Positions 26,903 through 35,570 of a stretch of DNA of 64,000 bases are shown here, in pieces (the stretch's first letter is position 1; every line of letters begins with the position of its first letter). The notes below the pieces were generated by a model. The model saw only the letters and a list, made by a program, of their open reading frames with translations. It searched no databases and was not told where the DNA came from. Source of the DNA: an uncultured Opitutales bacterium (GTDB lineage: Bacteria > Verrucomicrobiota > Verrucomicrobiia > Opitutales > Coraliomargaritaceae); assembly GCA_937775295.1 (NCBI GenBank), contig CALKBZ010000008.1:1-64000 (forward strand), given 5' to 3'. The position numbers and the translations under genes are program-made.

Positions 26903-27529
26903 TTACTTAACATCTTTTCCGGTCCACTTTTCCTCGAGCGCGACCTTGAGTTGTTGGCGCGCACGATGTAATAGAACCCATAAATAATTCGGAGTAATGT
27001 CCATGACCTTACAAACTTCTTCAGTTTCCATGTCTTCGAGCATACGCAGCACAAATGCCTGGCGGGCGGGCTGTTTAACTTTATCGATACAAACATTAAA
27101 CACATCCCAGAATTCAGTATTATCATAAGCCTTGCGCGGATTAAATTGCCATGGGTCCGGATTCGTCGTGGCGATACCGCTGTATCTAAACCAGAAGCTC
27201 TCCAGCAAGGCCTCATCCTCATTATCGATGTCGACCTTGTTCTCCTTAATCGACTTGCGGATCTGATCGACGATCTTGTTGCGCATGATCCCACGCAACC
27301 AAAACTTAATATCACGACTGCCATCAAAACGCTCCAAGGCTTTGATGCCGGCTAGAAAGGTATCTTGCACGCAATCAGCGGCAGCATCGGCATTACGCAA
27401 GCGAGACATTGCGTAAGCGTATAAGTAATTGCCATAGCGATCCACCCATGTCTCGGGCGGTGAAATCTCAACTTTCTGCTGACTTTGATTAGCAATGATT
27501 TGATCACGATTATCGCTAGCGGAATGCAA
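26903..27529 (-). CDS. ECF-type RNA polymerase sigma factor
   Basis: 208 aa. Region 2 is at about 25-95 (YAYAMSRLRNADAAADCVQDTFLAG and FWLRGIMRNKIVDQIR), and region 4 at about 145-198 (QAFVLRMLEDMETEEVCKVMDITPNYLWVLLHRARQQL). There is no region 1.1 or 3. Only a TTG is available as start (27529), because a stop codon lies just upstream and the next Met is residue 41. It sits in the middle of the lipid cluster with its anti-sigma. Candidate target promoters share TGTAAGTTT and TCTCGT; none is seen upstream of the sigma gene itself. Confidence 0.92.
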   Translation of the reverse strand: MHSASDNRDQIIANQSQQKVEISPPETWVDRYGNYLYAYAMSRLRNADAAADCVQDTFLAGIKALERFDGSRDIKFWLRGIMRNKIVDQIRKSIKENKVDIDNEDEALLESFWFRYSGIATTNPDPWQFNPRKAYDNTEFWDVFNVCIDKVKQPARQAFVLRMLEDMETEEVCKVMDITPNYLWVLLHRARQQLKVALEEKWTGKDVK

Positions 27530-27691
27530 GTCAACAAACGTTTAGAACCTGAATGTCCAGTGACGCTGAAGACGAGACGCCGCGCTTCGCTACCAAGTGA
27601 AGGATCGCAGAATTCCGACGGATAAGCTCCGCGTCGTGCGCTTTAGATTATTCGCGTGCCTGGGCGGCACTCGGCCCTCTGGCAAAGAAAC

Positions 27692-28492
27692 TCAAATAAT
27701 CGAATGCGGCTCCAACTGGGAATCGCGATCGATCAAGGTCTGTGGTGAACACGGCGACGGGCGCTGGTACACCTGTAGCTTCTTTTTATAATAGAGCTGA
27801 GCTGCCTGCCAAATGATCCGCGGCATACTGTTGAGTGCCGTATCGAAAGGATGCAGCAGCGTATAGCGAATGATGTTGGCTGTATTGAGAGGCACGCAAC
27901 AACCCTGTATCCATGTTTTCAACACACATACATCGTCACGATACAAATCCACTCGTAAGTAAATTTCATCCTCCTCGATCCGGAAGGTAAAATGATAGTC
28001 GCCAGATCTATCATTAAAGGGCGAGACATGAAACGCTTTCGGGCATTGTGCGAGCCATGTATTGGCGCGCACTCCGGGCTCGAGATCTGGCAAAACATAC
28101 ACATGCCGATCGCCAAAGGTATTGTTCACCTCGGCTACCACACTGATCAACTCCGCACCTTGCATACGAAGATGAAAATTAACCGGATTAAACGCATAGT
28201 TAAAATAGCGCGGCGAAGTAATGATGCGCGTGACTTGCCCAACGCCCTCTGGCCCTAGCAGGGCATCGACCTGCTCGCCGATTGGACGATGCTCACCGTG
28301 CAAGTAATCGTGATCGTTTAGACGCAGGATGTTGGACTGATTGTAACCAAAGAGTCTGCAGCGCTCGGCGATGGAAGTTAACTCTTTAGGATCAAAGGCA
28401 AAGAAAGTAACTGGATAAGTAAAGGCATGCGCGACTGGACCCATGCGCTGATGGATCACTTTTCCTCGGTATATTTGAGACTCCCAACTCAC
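27692..28492 (-). CDS. DUF1365 family protein
   Basis: 266 aa. The start SQIYRGKVIHQRMGPVAHAFTYPVTFFAFD is diagnostic of DUF1365, as are FNYAFNPVNFHLR and EVNNTFGDRHVYVLP. Its ATG overlaps the FAD oxidoreductase stop by 4 bp, a linkage conserved across bacteria along with CFA-like methyltransferases. The biochemical role is not known; it is thought to act with the FAD enzyme in unusual fatty acid formation. The C-terminal 20 residues are poorly conserved. Confidence 0.88.
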   Translation of the reverse strand: MSWESQIYRGKVIHQRMGPVAHAFTYPVTFFAFDPKELTSIAERCRLFGYNQSNILRLNDHDYLHGEHRPIGEQVDALLGPEGVGQVTRIITSPRYFNYAFNPVNFHLRMQGAELISVVAEVNNTFGDRHVYVLPDLEPGVRANTWLAQCPKAFHVSPFNDRSGDYHFTFRIEEDEIYLRVDLYRDDVCVLKTWIQGCCVPLNTANIIRYTLLHPFDTALNSMPRIIWQAAQLYYKKKLQVYQRPSPCSPQTLIDRDSQLEPHSII

Positions 28493-29790
28493 AATTCGAT
28501 TCCAAAGCGCTGCGCAACTTCGACCGCAGACTTAACTGCATCTTCATGGAAGCCATAGCCGAAGTAGCTACCGCAGAACCATGTATTTCGCTGCCCATTC
28601 ATTGCCACTAACTTAGGCTGTGTTGCCATGCTATCAAACGAATAAAGCGGGTGCATGAGGGTCGTACGATTAATCACATGCGCCTCAGGAATTGCTTCAC
28701 TGGAGTTCAAGGTGACCACGTAGTCACGCTGCGTCTTTAGGTTCTGCAAGCGATTCATATAATAACTGACCGACACAGGCTGCGAAGTATCAGCCTGCGC
28801 GGACTCGCGGATGAAGTTCCAAGACGACCACAGCTTCGGATTTGGCGGCAGGTGTGTTGGGCTGGTGTGCAGCACTACGCTGTTTGGCTGATAGCGCCAC
28901 GGTCCGAGACGCTCACGCTCGGAGTCACTCGGGTCTGCCAGTAGTTGCAGCGCTTCATCCGCATGCGCGCCGATGACCACGTGATCAAAGTGTTGCTCCT
29001 GGCCGTCGGGCATCTGTAACAGCACCCCAGATTCAGTGCGGCGTATGCTCTGTGGCGGCGTGGACAACGCTGGCGCCAGCGGGAAGTCACGCAGCATGGC
29101 CTCGACATAAGTGCGGCTGCCCCCGGCGACAAACTTCCACTGCGGCCGGTTGATCAAGCGCAACAGCCCATGATTCTCCAGAAAGTGCAAATAAGGCTGT
29201 GCAGGAAAATCTGCCATTTTCGCTACAGGGGAAGACCAAATCGCGGCTCCCATCGGATAGAGATAATTATTCAGGAACGCAGAACCAAAGCGCCGCGATT
29301 GGAAGTACTCCCCCAAGGTCTTCCCTTCGAGGTAACCAGACTTGAGGTCGCGGGAACCAATCCGAGCGAAGCGCCACAGGTCTTTTAATAGGCTCAGGTG
29401 TTGAGGCTTAAATAGATAACTGGCCTTAGGAAATAAAGTGCCCAACGTATTACCGGAATAGCCATAATCACTCGCCCGATCATAATAGCTGAAAGTCATC
29501 GAACTATCAGCCAGCTCTACTCCCAATTGCCGAAGCACCTCTGTAAAATGTGGATAATTGCGGTGATTCATCACAATGAATCCGGTATCCACCGCAACGC
29601 CTGCATCCGCACCAGACGGAACGCGTAGGGTGCGGGTGTGTCCGCCAGCATAATCGTTTTTCTCAAACAGATGCACCTCGTGTTTACGGTTGAGCAGCCA
29701 TGCCGCAGTCAGCCCCGCGACGCCACAACCAACGACTGCAATCTTAAGCGGTTTATCTGATGTAATTTGGGACGTCACTGAATTCGGCAT
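28489..29790 (-). CDS. NAD/FAD-dependent oxidoreductase of the lipid stress cluster (UfaD-like)
   Basis: 433 aa flavoprotein with dinucleotide-binding VVGCGVAGLTAAW (about 18-31), HLFEKNDYAGGHTRTL, DTGFIVMNHRNYPH and FVAGGSRTYVEAML, and a C-terminal NTWFCGSYFGYGFHEDAVKSA that closes the FAD site. It is in the amine-oxidase/phytoene-desaturase superfamily. Close family members include proteins required for 10-methyl furan fatty acid formation in Rhodobacter (UfaD). It leads an operon with DUF1365 behind the motif at 29812-29837. Desaturation of a methylated acyl chain is the best-supported inference. Confidence 0.88.
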   Translation of the reverse strand: MPNSVTSQITSDKPLKIAVVGCGVAGLTAAWLLNRKHEVHLFEKNDYAGGHTRTLRVPSGADAGVAVDTGFIVMNHRNYPHFTEVLRQLGVELADSSMTFSYYDRASDYGYSGNTLGTLFPKASYLFKPQHLSLLKDLWRFARIGSRDLKSGYLEGKTLGEYFQSRRFGSAFLNNYLYPMGAAIWSSPVAKMADFPAQPYLHFLENHGLLRLINRPQWKFVAGGSRTYVEAMLRDFPLAPALSTPPQSIRRTESGVLLQMPDGQEQHFDHVVIGAHADEALQLLADPSDSERERLGPWRYQPNSVVLHTSPTHLPPNPKLWSSWNFIRESAQADTSQPVSVSYYMNRLQNLKTQRDYVVTLNSSEAIPEAHVINRTTLMHPLYSFDSMATQPKLVAMNGQRNTWFCGSYFGYGFHEDAVKSAVEVAQRFGIEL

Positions 29791-29811
29791 AGCTATATAT
29801 AGGTTTTAATA

Positions 29812-29837
29812 TACGAGATTATCACTGAAAACTTACA
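29812..29837 (-). promoter_or_regulatory. Candidate ECF promoter for the FAD oxidoreductase-DUF1365 operon
   Basis: On minus: CTGTAAGTTT, 10 nt, TCTCGTA. It is the best partner of the site at 23569-23594. The -10 block is 21 bp from the ATG at 29790. Confidence 0.65.
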
Positions 29838-29852
29838 GCAACCTGAATTATT

Positions 29853-29878
29853 TGTAATGAATCCTGACTTTGTTCGTT
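29853..29878 (+). promoter_or_regulatory. Candidate ECF promoter for the NTF2-like gene (weak match)
   Basis: TGTAA, 16 nt, TCGTT: same blocks and spacing as the strong sites, but GTTT after TGTAA is replaced by TGAA. If real, it overlaps the upstream ATG at 29857, supporting the start at 29890. Confidence 0.4.
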
Positions 29879-29889
29879 TAATTCTCCCA

Positions 29890-30492
29890 ATGAGATATCG
29901 CAACCTATACATCATTAGTAGTCTTTGCGCGTTACTTGCAATGACTGCCGGCAAAAACTCATCAAACGATATGCATACTCAAACCGTCCCAGATAGTGAC
30001 TACAAATCGGCCCTTGAGCGCTCGAGCCCATCCCTCTACCAGCTACCAACAGCGGGATCACCCGAAGAGGCGACCATGCTAGCTGGCATCGAAGATCTAT
30101 TTACTAACTACACGTACGAAAACTTAAGCAGCAAGACCACCGAGGTGTATGCGGAAGATGTGTATTTCCGAGACGCTTTTAAACAGTTCTCCGACCCTGA
30201 AGAGATACGCGACTATATGCTTCACGGCCTCGAACCGCTCACTGCTGCTGAGTTCATTTTCAATCGTGTGATTCGTAGCGGTGGCGAGTTCTACATCGAC
30301 TGGACCATGCGCCTAGACTTCAAAAGCACGCCACCCGACACTTGGGAAGAGTCGATAGGCATGTCCCACATCCGCTATAACAGCAAAGGCGAAGTCATCT
30401 TTCATCAGGATTATTGGGACCCAACCGACATCGTCTACCGACGTATTCCTATCGCAAAACAGCTGATCTCCTACACCAAAGGTAAGATGTAG
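29890..30492 (+). CDS. Secreted NTF2-like/SnoaL-like protein
   Basis: 200 aa from ATG 29890, with a hydrophobic signal segment (IISSLCALLAMTAG). The ATG at 29857 would overlap the putative promoter and add non-hydrophobic residues. The rest (IEDLFTNYTYENLSSKTTEVYAEDVYFRDAFKQ ... YFHQDYWDPTDIVYRRIP-like end) is an NTF2-like cone fold of the kind found next to this FAD oxidoreductase in other bacteria. Probably binds a lipid intermediate or product outside the cytoplasm; no catalytic residues can be assigned. Confidence 0.75.
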   Translation: MRYRNLYIISSLCALLAMTAGKNSSNDMHTQTVPDSDYKSALERSSPSLYQLPTAGSPEEATMLAGIEDLFTNYTYENLSSKTTEVYAEDVYFRDAFKQFSDPEEIRDYMLHGLEPLTAAEFIFNRVIRSGGEFYIDWTMRLDFKSTPPDTWEESIGMSHIRYNSKGEVIFHQDYWDPTDIVYRRIPIAKQLISYTKGKM

Positions 30493-30931
30493 CGGAGTGA
30501 GTATTCATCCTTAGTACCCTGATCCCCGTCCTGAACCAGAGCAACAAGACTGCATAAGGAGAGTAGGAGCAGACTCTAGACAAAGCTTGGGTCGTGGCGT
30601 TCGCGCTTGTGCGGGCTGCACTCAAAAAAGTGACAGGCGTGTTGCTTCTACTTCACCTCGACTGTCACCAAAAAGGTTGATCGTCATTTATCAGGGAAAC
30701 ACCAATCTGAGCTTAATGTGGCGGCTATTCTGTTGGGGAGGGTCGACCTCCGTGTCGACCGCCAGCAGTTTAGAAATAACATTAAAATCCAAGATTCGCT
30801 ATGGGTTGTTAGTCATGTCAGCCTCTCCTGCATCGGTACCGGACGACACGGAGGTCGTCCCTTCCAAGAGCCAGAAGCAAATCCACCGTCCATCTATGCC
30901 TTTCCCGCTAATCGACGATGAACCACAAAAA
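30493..30931. other. Intergenic region with an inverted REP pair
   Basis: No gene is visible between the NTF2-like gene and the PFK terminator. It holds two REP-like hairpins facing each other (next entry). A short string of direct words surrounds them with no clear coding signal. Confidence 0.6.
30736..30865. repeat. Inverted pair of REP-like hairpins
   Basis: Plus: GGAGG foot 30736-30740, stem GTCGAC, loop CTCCGT 30747-30752, stem GTCGAC. Minus: foot GAAGG near 30865, stem GACGAC, loop CTCCGT 30853-30848, stem GTCGTC. Feet point outward. Same foot, loop and spacing as the RAYT-side array but with different stems. Confidence 0.85.
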
Positions 30932-30958
30932 AGCCCCGTTCGATAACCGAACGGGGCT
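30932..30958 (-). terminator. Intrinsic terminator of the PFK gene
   Basis: Perfect 11-bp stem AGCCCCGTTCG / CGAACGGGGCT with a 5-nt loop, followed on minus by TTTTTT. It lies 24 bp past the PFK stop codon. On plus it is followed only by GTTTAAAAT, so it may act weakly on the other side. Confidence 0.88.
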
Positions 30959-30982
30959 GTTTAAAATGACTTTCGCGTAGGC

Positions 30983-32245
30983 TTACTCGAAGCTATGGGC
31001 ACCGAGCTTACGAGAAATCTTCACCATCTTAAGCTTGGCAAGGACCGGCACGCCATTTTCAAATGGCACCTTCACCTCACCTTGAATGAGTGGCAGTGCA
31101 TACTTATAGAAGTTGTAGTTCATGCTGACACCGTCTTCGTTAATCCAACTCTCAGGAAGCTTCTTTACGCCGTTGGCGATTTCAGAAAGCGGCGCGAGGC
31201 CTGTTTCGCAAGTGTAGGTTTCACCATCTCCGCGAACGAGTGTAATCATCTTGTCGGTCTCACCTGCGATCGCAGCTTCGACAGCCGCTTGACCTGCTAG
31301 GTAGGCTTCGTCGTTGTCTGTTTGCGAGGAGCAATGCACTGCTGCGCGTTGCGACATGCCAAGGGAAACCGAACGTGCCTTAATTTGAAGTGTTTCTTCA
31401 ACGAGGCCGCGGAGGTATTCACCCGCACCACCTAGTTGGGAATGACCGAATGCATCAGGACTAGCACTTGCGGTAGAGACGAAGTTACCATCCGCATCGA
31501 CGAGGCCTTCGCCCACGACGACCACACAGTATTTCTCCTTCTGCAGCACGTGCTGTACATCAGAGATGAATTTCTCTGCCGAGAACGCAACTTCTGGAAG
31601 GTAGATCAGGTGTGGAGCAGCATTTGGCTCGTCGCGACTCTTGGCAAGAGCGGCACCGGCTGCGATCCAACCTGCGCTACGGCCCATGACTTCGATAATT
31701 TGCACCAGATCATATTGGCCCATCGCTGCATTGTCGCAGGCGATTTCTTTAACGGTCGTCGCGATGTATTTGATCACACTACCATACCCAGGCGTGTGAT
31801 CTGTGGTGACGAGGTCGTTATCAATTGTTTTTGGAATACCAATCACGCGCAGAGCATAGCCACGCTCTTGAGCAAGCTTGGAGATTTTGTCGGCAGTGTC
31901 TTGGGAGTCGTTGCCACCAGCGTAGAAGAAGTAGCGGATATTGTGGGCCTCGAAGACTTGCAGCACACGGTCGTAGTCCTGCTGGTTCTTAAGCTTGAAA
32001 CGGCAAGTCCCAAGTGCTGCGCCAGGTGTGTGGCGAAGAGCGCGGATCGTTTGCTGAGTCTCTGCAGCAAGATCGACGAGTTGCTCGTTCAAGATGCCAA
32101 GTATCCCGTTTACCCCACCGTAAATTTCTTCGATACACTCGTGGTTGAGCGCTTCGGCAACGACACCGGCGAGGCTGGCGTTAATGACGGATGTTGGGCC
32201 ACCGGATTGGGCGACGAGGCAATTTCCTTCGAGTTCTTCTGACAT
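30983..32245 (-). CDS. 6-phosphofructokinase, pyrophosphate-dependent type
   Basis: 420 aa. The phosphodonor loop is GGNDS (residues 110-114) where ATP enzymes have GGDGS and classic PPi enzymes GGDDS; the catalytic loop is PKTIDNDL (near 140). The non-glycine residue in that loop and the length fit PPi-PFKs, making the step reversible and sparing ATP. EVMGRSAGWIAAGAALA and SLGMSQRAAVHCS also match the family. It is followed by a strong terminator and preceded by purB in the same direction with a 69-bp gap. Confidence 0.88.
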   Translation of the reverse strand: MSEELEGNCLVAQSGGPTSVINASLAGVVAEALNHECIEEIYGGVNGILGILNEQLVDLAAETQQTIRALRHTPGAALGTCRFKLKNQQDYDRVLQVFEAHNIRYFFYAGGNDSQDTADKISKLAQERGYALRVIGIPKTIDNDLVTTDHTPGYGSVIKYIATTVKEIACDNAAMGQYDLVQIIEVMGRSAGWIAAGAALAKSRDEPNAAPHLIYLPEVAFSAEKFISDVQHVLQKEKYCVVVVGEGLVDADGNFVSTASASPDAFGHSQLGGAGEYLRGLVEETLQIKARSVSLGMSQRAAVHCSSQTDNDEAYLAGQAAVEAAIAGETDKMITLVRGDGETYTCETGLAPLSEIANGVKKLPESWINEDGVSMNYNFYKYALPLIQGEVKVPFENGVPVLAKLKMVKISRKLGAHSFE

Positions 32246-32314
32246 AGGTAATTATTCTCTATTAATTTTAAAAGGTGTCTTGTTTTGTAATTTCGGCCGC
32301 ACTGAACGCAATAC

Positions 32315-33739
32315 TTAAAGAATCGCGCCAGGTGTATAGTTGGATGCATCTGGGAAGTTTTGAGCCTCTTCGCGAACCGTCGCGCAGAAGTTCTCGACCT
32401 GCGTAGTCGCCAATCCAGTCATGGCTTGAGCGCGGCCCATGATTTCAGCGAGCTGCGCTGCAGAAAGACCGAGGCGGGAATCGGCACCCAGACGAGCGAC
32501 CAGATCGTTGCTGGTGATCGTGCCAGCACGCAAGTCGCGAACGGTCTGCACCGCGTGCTCCTTGATCGCTTCATGGGCCTCTTCACGGCCTGCACCTGCT
32601 TTGATTGCCTCCATGAGGACCGTGGTCGTAGCTAGAAACGGGCCGTAGCGTTGGTTCTCTTGGTCGATCACAGCCGGGTAAACTTCCATCTGATTGAGAA
32701 TCGTGATGAAGGTATCAAGCAAGCCATCCATGGCAAAGAAGCTGTCCGGCAGGAATACGCGACGCACCACGGAACAAGAGACATCGCCCTCGTTCCATTG
32801 ATCGCCAGCGAGCTCGCCTGCCATCGTAAGGTAGCCCTTAAGGATAACGCCAAAGCCATTGATACGTTCACAACTGCGACTGTTCATCTTGTGTGGCATC
32901 GCGGAGGAGCCGACTTGGCCCTTGGCGAACCCTTCACTGGCAAGTTCATGGCCCGCCATGATGCGCAGTGTCTTAGCAAAACTGGAGGGACCAGATGCGA
33001 GACGGACAAAGATCGAAACGACTTCGAAGTCCAGCCCGCGCGGGTAAACCTGACCGACGGTATCGAGCGACGCGCCGACACCGAGGTGGTCAAGAATACT
33101 GCCTTCGAGTGATGCGACCTTAGAAGCATCACCGTCGAACAGTGTAAGCAGATCCATCTGTGTGCCGACTGGCCCCTTGAGGCCACGGACCGGATAGTTG
33201 TCGATAATACGGTCGAGTTCGCGAACTGCGAGGAGCAGATCTTCGCCGAACATCGCGAGGCGCTTGCCGAAAGTCGTCGGCTGCGCGGGCACGTTGTGTG
33301 TGCGGGCGGTGATCACTAGTGACTTCCACTCCTCCGCGCGATTGGCCAATGCAAGCAAAGCCGCAACGGCTTTGTTACGCACGACTTCCAAGGCTCGGAT
33401 AATCTGCAGCTGCTCGACATTTTCAGTCAAGTCACGGCTAGTTAGTCCTTTGTGAATGTGCTCATGGCCCGCAAGGTCGCAAAATTCTTCGATCCGCGCC
33501 TTCACATCGTGACGGGTGATCGCTTCGCGCTCGTTAATGGAGTCGAGGTTGATCTCACTCTTTACGCGCTCATAAGCGTCGATCGCCTCTTGAGGAATGT
33601 CTAGGCCAAGTTCCTTCTGCGCACGCAGCACGGCGATCCAGTAATCACGCTCCAACTTGATACGCCCTTCCGCGCTCCAGACTGCGCACATTGCCTTCGA
33701 GGCGTAGCGCCCCGCTAATACATTTGGTATGTTTTCCAT
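32315..33739 (-). CDS. purB: Adenylosuccinate lyase
   Basis: 474 aa fumarase/aspartase-superfamily enzyme acting twice in purine synthesis, splitting SAICAR and adenylosuccinate to release fumarate. The signature GSSAMPHKMNSRSCERI is near residue 290 with the catalytic serine; LTSRDLTENVEQ and TARTHNVPAQPTTFGKRL contain the catalytic histidines. The sequence resembles the PurB form common outside enterics. purE, purK and purM are elsewhere in this window, so purine genes are dispersed. Confidence 0.94.
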   Translation of the reverse strand: MENIPNVLAGRYASKAMCAVWSAEGRIKLERDYWIAVLRAQKELGLDIPQEAIDAYERVKSEINLDSINEREAITRHDVKARIEEFCDLAGHEHIHKGLTSRDLTENVEQLQIIRALEVVRNKAVAALLALANRAEEWKSLVITARTHNVPAQPTTFGKRLAMFGEDLLLAVRELDRIIDNYPVRGLKGPVGTQMDLLTLFDGDASKVASLEGSILDHLGVGASLDTVGQVYPRGLDFEVVSIFVRLASGPSSFAKTLRIMAGHELASEGFAKGQVGSSAMPHKMNSRSCERINGFGVILKGYLTMAGELAGDQWNEGDVSCSVVRRVFLPDSFFAMDGLLDTFITILNQMEVYPAVIDQENQRYGPFLATTTVLMEAIKAGAGREEAHEAIKEHAVQTVRDLRAGTITSNDLVARLGADSRLGLSAAQLAEIMGRAQAMTGLATTQVENFCATVREEAQNFPDASNYTPGAIL

Positions 33740-33878
33740 AGCTTCTTAAATTTGAGAAAACGGAAGAAACTACAGCTCTGCCCTCCCCATGCGACCAAAA
33801 AAACGGTAAGATCGCGGTTTCCCCCGCACCGATAGTGTCAAACCAGCCCAAAGATGATCCGGGCCGCCGTGCCCCGCC

Positions 33879-34349
33879 CTACTCGCACTGTTTAAGAATC
33901 GCCAGCGGACGACCTTTCACGCCGGAGTAAACGACCACGATCTCGGCAGGCTCATCAGAATCGTTGCGACCATAGTGCCACGTATTGACGGTCTCGATCA
34001 GACCCTCTCCGGCTTTGACCACGCACGTCTGACCATCTTCAGCCGTCACGAGAATCTCTCCACTAATCATATATCCCGCGTTCATGGACGGGTGCTTATG
34101 CCAGTTCAACTTCGAGTGCGGGGGAATCGTCACCTTGACCACGCTGATCTGCGCTGCTTCGATCGGGTAAGCGGGCAGCTTCGCGCCGTCCCAGGACGAA
34201 TCAGATTCAGCGAGCACCTCGACCTTCACAGTGCCATGCCCATGTGGCGCCGCGGCGGCGGGGCGGCGGGGCTAATATGCGAACGAGAGACTGCTGCAGC
34301 CCTGCAGAAACAACAGCGACACACACAGGAGCACACAGAATTGCTTCAT
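33879..34349 (-). pseudogene. Cupin protein with lipoprotein signal cut by an in-frame stop
   Basis: The intact-looking part (GTG 34229 to 33879) is a 116-aa cupin: HKHPSMNAGYMISGEI and ETVNTWHYGRND give the metal-binding His and Glu residues. In the same frame, 40 codons upstream, ATG 34349 starts a lipoprotein signal (MKQFCVLLCVSLLFLQGCSS) that runs into an amber TAG at 34274-34272 and then continues openly, through PHGHG, into the cupin. The simplest reading is an exported cupin lipoprotein recently inactivated by one nonsense change. Alternatives are a cytosolic protein from GTG, or a sequencing error. Confidence 0.72.
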
Positions 34350-34351
34350 TA

Positions 34352-35449
34352 TCAGCTCAAACATTTGATCGCCAACTCACGGCACACTTCTTCTTGTTCG
34401 TTGGGACGCTCAAGAATGCCTTCAAAGGCCTCGGCAAAGGCAATTTGAAATTGAATGAGTTTCTTGAGCGGCACCTTACTGGCGGTGACCGCTAGATTAC
34501 CTAAATACCACGGATTCTGAGTGAAGACGTTGAGATTACTCTTCTCTTCGCTCCCACCGAAATGGTGGCCATAGGTGCGGGCCGCCGCTTCGAGCTCGGA
34601 CTTAGCGATGCCACGCCCACCCAGACGAATCGCTCCGGCATCGAGTAGCACCCGCAGCTGAATCAGCAAGCGGTTGCGCGATTGCAAGCTACCCAACAAC
34701 GGGCGCGATTCACTATTGGTAAAGAAATGGCGACGCAGTGCTTGCAGCGTCCAATCGAGCTTCAACGAATAAAAGGCATCGGCAGCCTCAAAAAAATCGG
34801 CATCACCGAAATTCGGCACGAGATCGGTGACCAGCCGCTCGGTGATCTGCTCACCCGTGTCGGCGACATAGGTCGCCAGCTTACGGGTCTCGGCCACGAT
34901 CAAACGCGAGTTGCCATTGACCTTGCCGATCAAGAGCTGCAACGCGTCGCGCGCAATGGTCACACCCGCCTGCTCGCACTCATCCTGAATCATGCGGGCA
35001 TACATCGTCGCCGCGTTTTTATCCACTGCCAGTGCCGTAAAATCAGAATTTTTCTGACACCACTTATAGAAGCTACGCACTTTATATACCGGCTGCGCAG
35101 TGATTAGCACGCCGACCTGCGTGGAATCGAGCGTCTCCAAGACTGCCTTCAAATTGTCCAGTAAATCAAGCGTGCCCTGCGCTTTGCCGGTCTGACTGTT
35201 GGCCATAAAGTTGACATCCTTCAACCACACAACCTTGCGATCGCCAAACAGCGAGAGCGTCTGCACTGCGCTGGTGAAGCGATTAATCGCATCATCCACC
35301 TCGGCGACATTACCCGCACGCCCATCCACCACTTCCTTGGACAGATCGTCCGCGATGTCTTTGGTCTGCTCGGCAAACCACTCTTTACCTCGTTCAGAAA
35401 CAAGATAATCGTCGTCGCCACAGATAAATGTAAAGGCTTTCGCTGACAT
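34352..35449 (-). CDS. holA: DNA polymerase III delta subunit
   Basis: 365 aa clamp-loader subunit that opens the beta clamp. The N-terminal FICGDDDYLVSERGKEWF, the following DGRAGNVAEVDDAINRF, and FGDRKVVWLKDVNFM match HolA domain I-II, and the C-terminal helical collar (LLIQLRVLLDAGAIR) completes it. As usual, the AAA+ motifs are degenerate, with no functional Walker A. It ends 3 bp before the start of the cupin lipoprotein reading frame. Confidence 0.87.
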   Translation of the reverse strand: MSAKAFTFICGDDDYLVSERGKEWFAEQTKDIADDLSKEVVDGRAGNVAEVDDAINRFTSAVQTLSLFGDRKVVWLKDVNFMANSQTGKAQGTLDLLDNLKAVLETLDSTQVGVLITAQPVYKVRSFYKWCQKNSDFTALAVDKNAATMYARMIQDECEQAGVTIARDALQLLIGKVNGNSRLIVAETRKLATYVADTGEQITERLVTDLVPNFGDADFFEAADAFYSLKLDWTLQALRRHFFTNSESRPLLGSLQSRNRLLIQLRVLLDAGAIRLGGRGIAKSELEAAARTYGHHFGGSEEKSNLNVFTQNPWYLGNLAVTASKVPLKKLIQFQIAFAEAFEGILERPNEQEEVCRELAIKCLS

Positions 35450-35570
35450 GACTCTTACGGCTGCACCGTATTAATGAAGGAATGATGGATGATTAGAAAA
35501 GGAACTGATTAATGTGCCCACTCCGCCAATCAGCGCAACGCGGAAGTCAGGGACGCAATTAATTAATCCC

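Noticed and set aside
31436-32242. 268-aa plus-strand ORF opposite the PFK gene
   Set aside because: Complete antisense overlap with a clear phosphofructokinase and no recognisable motif.
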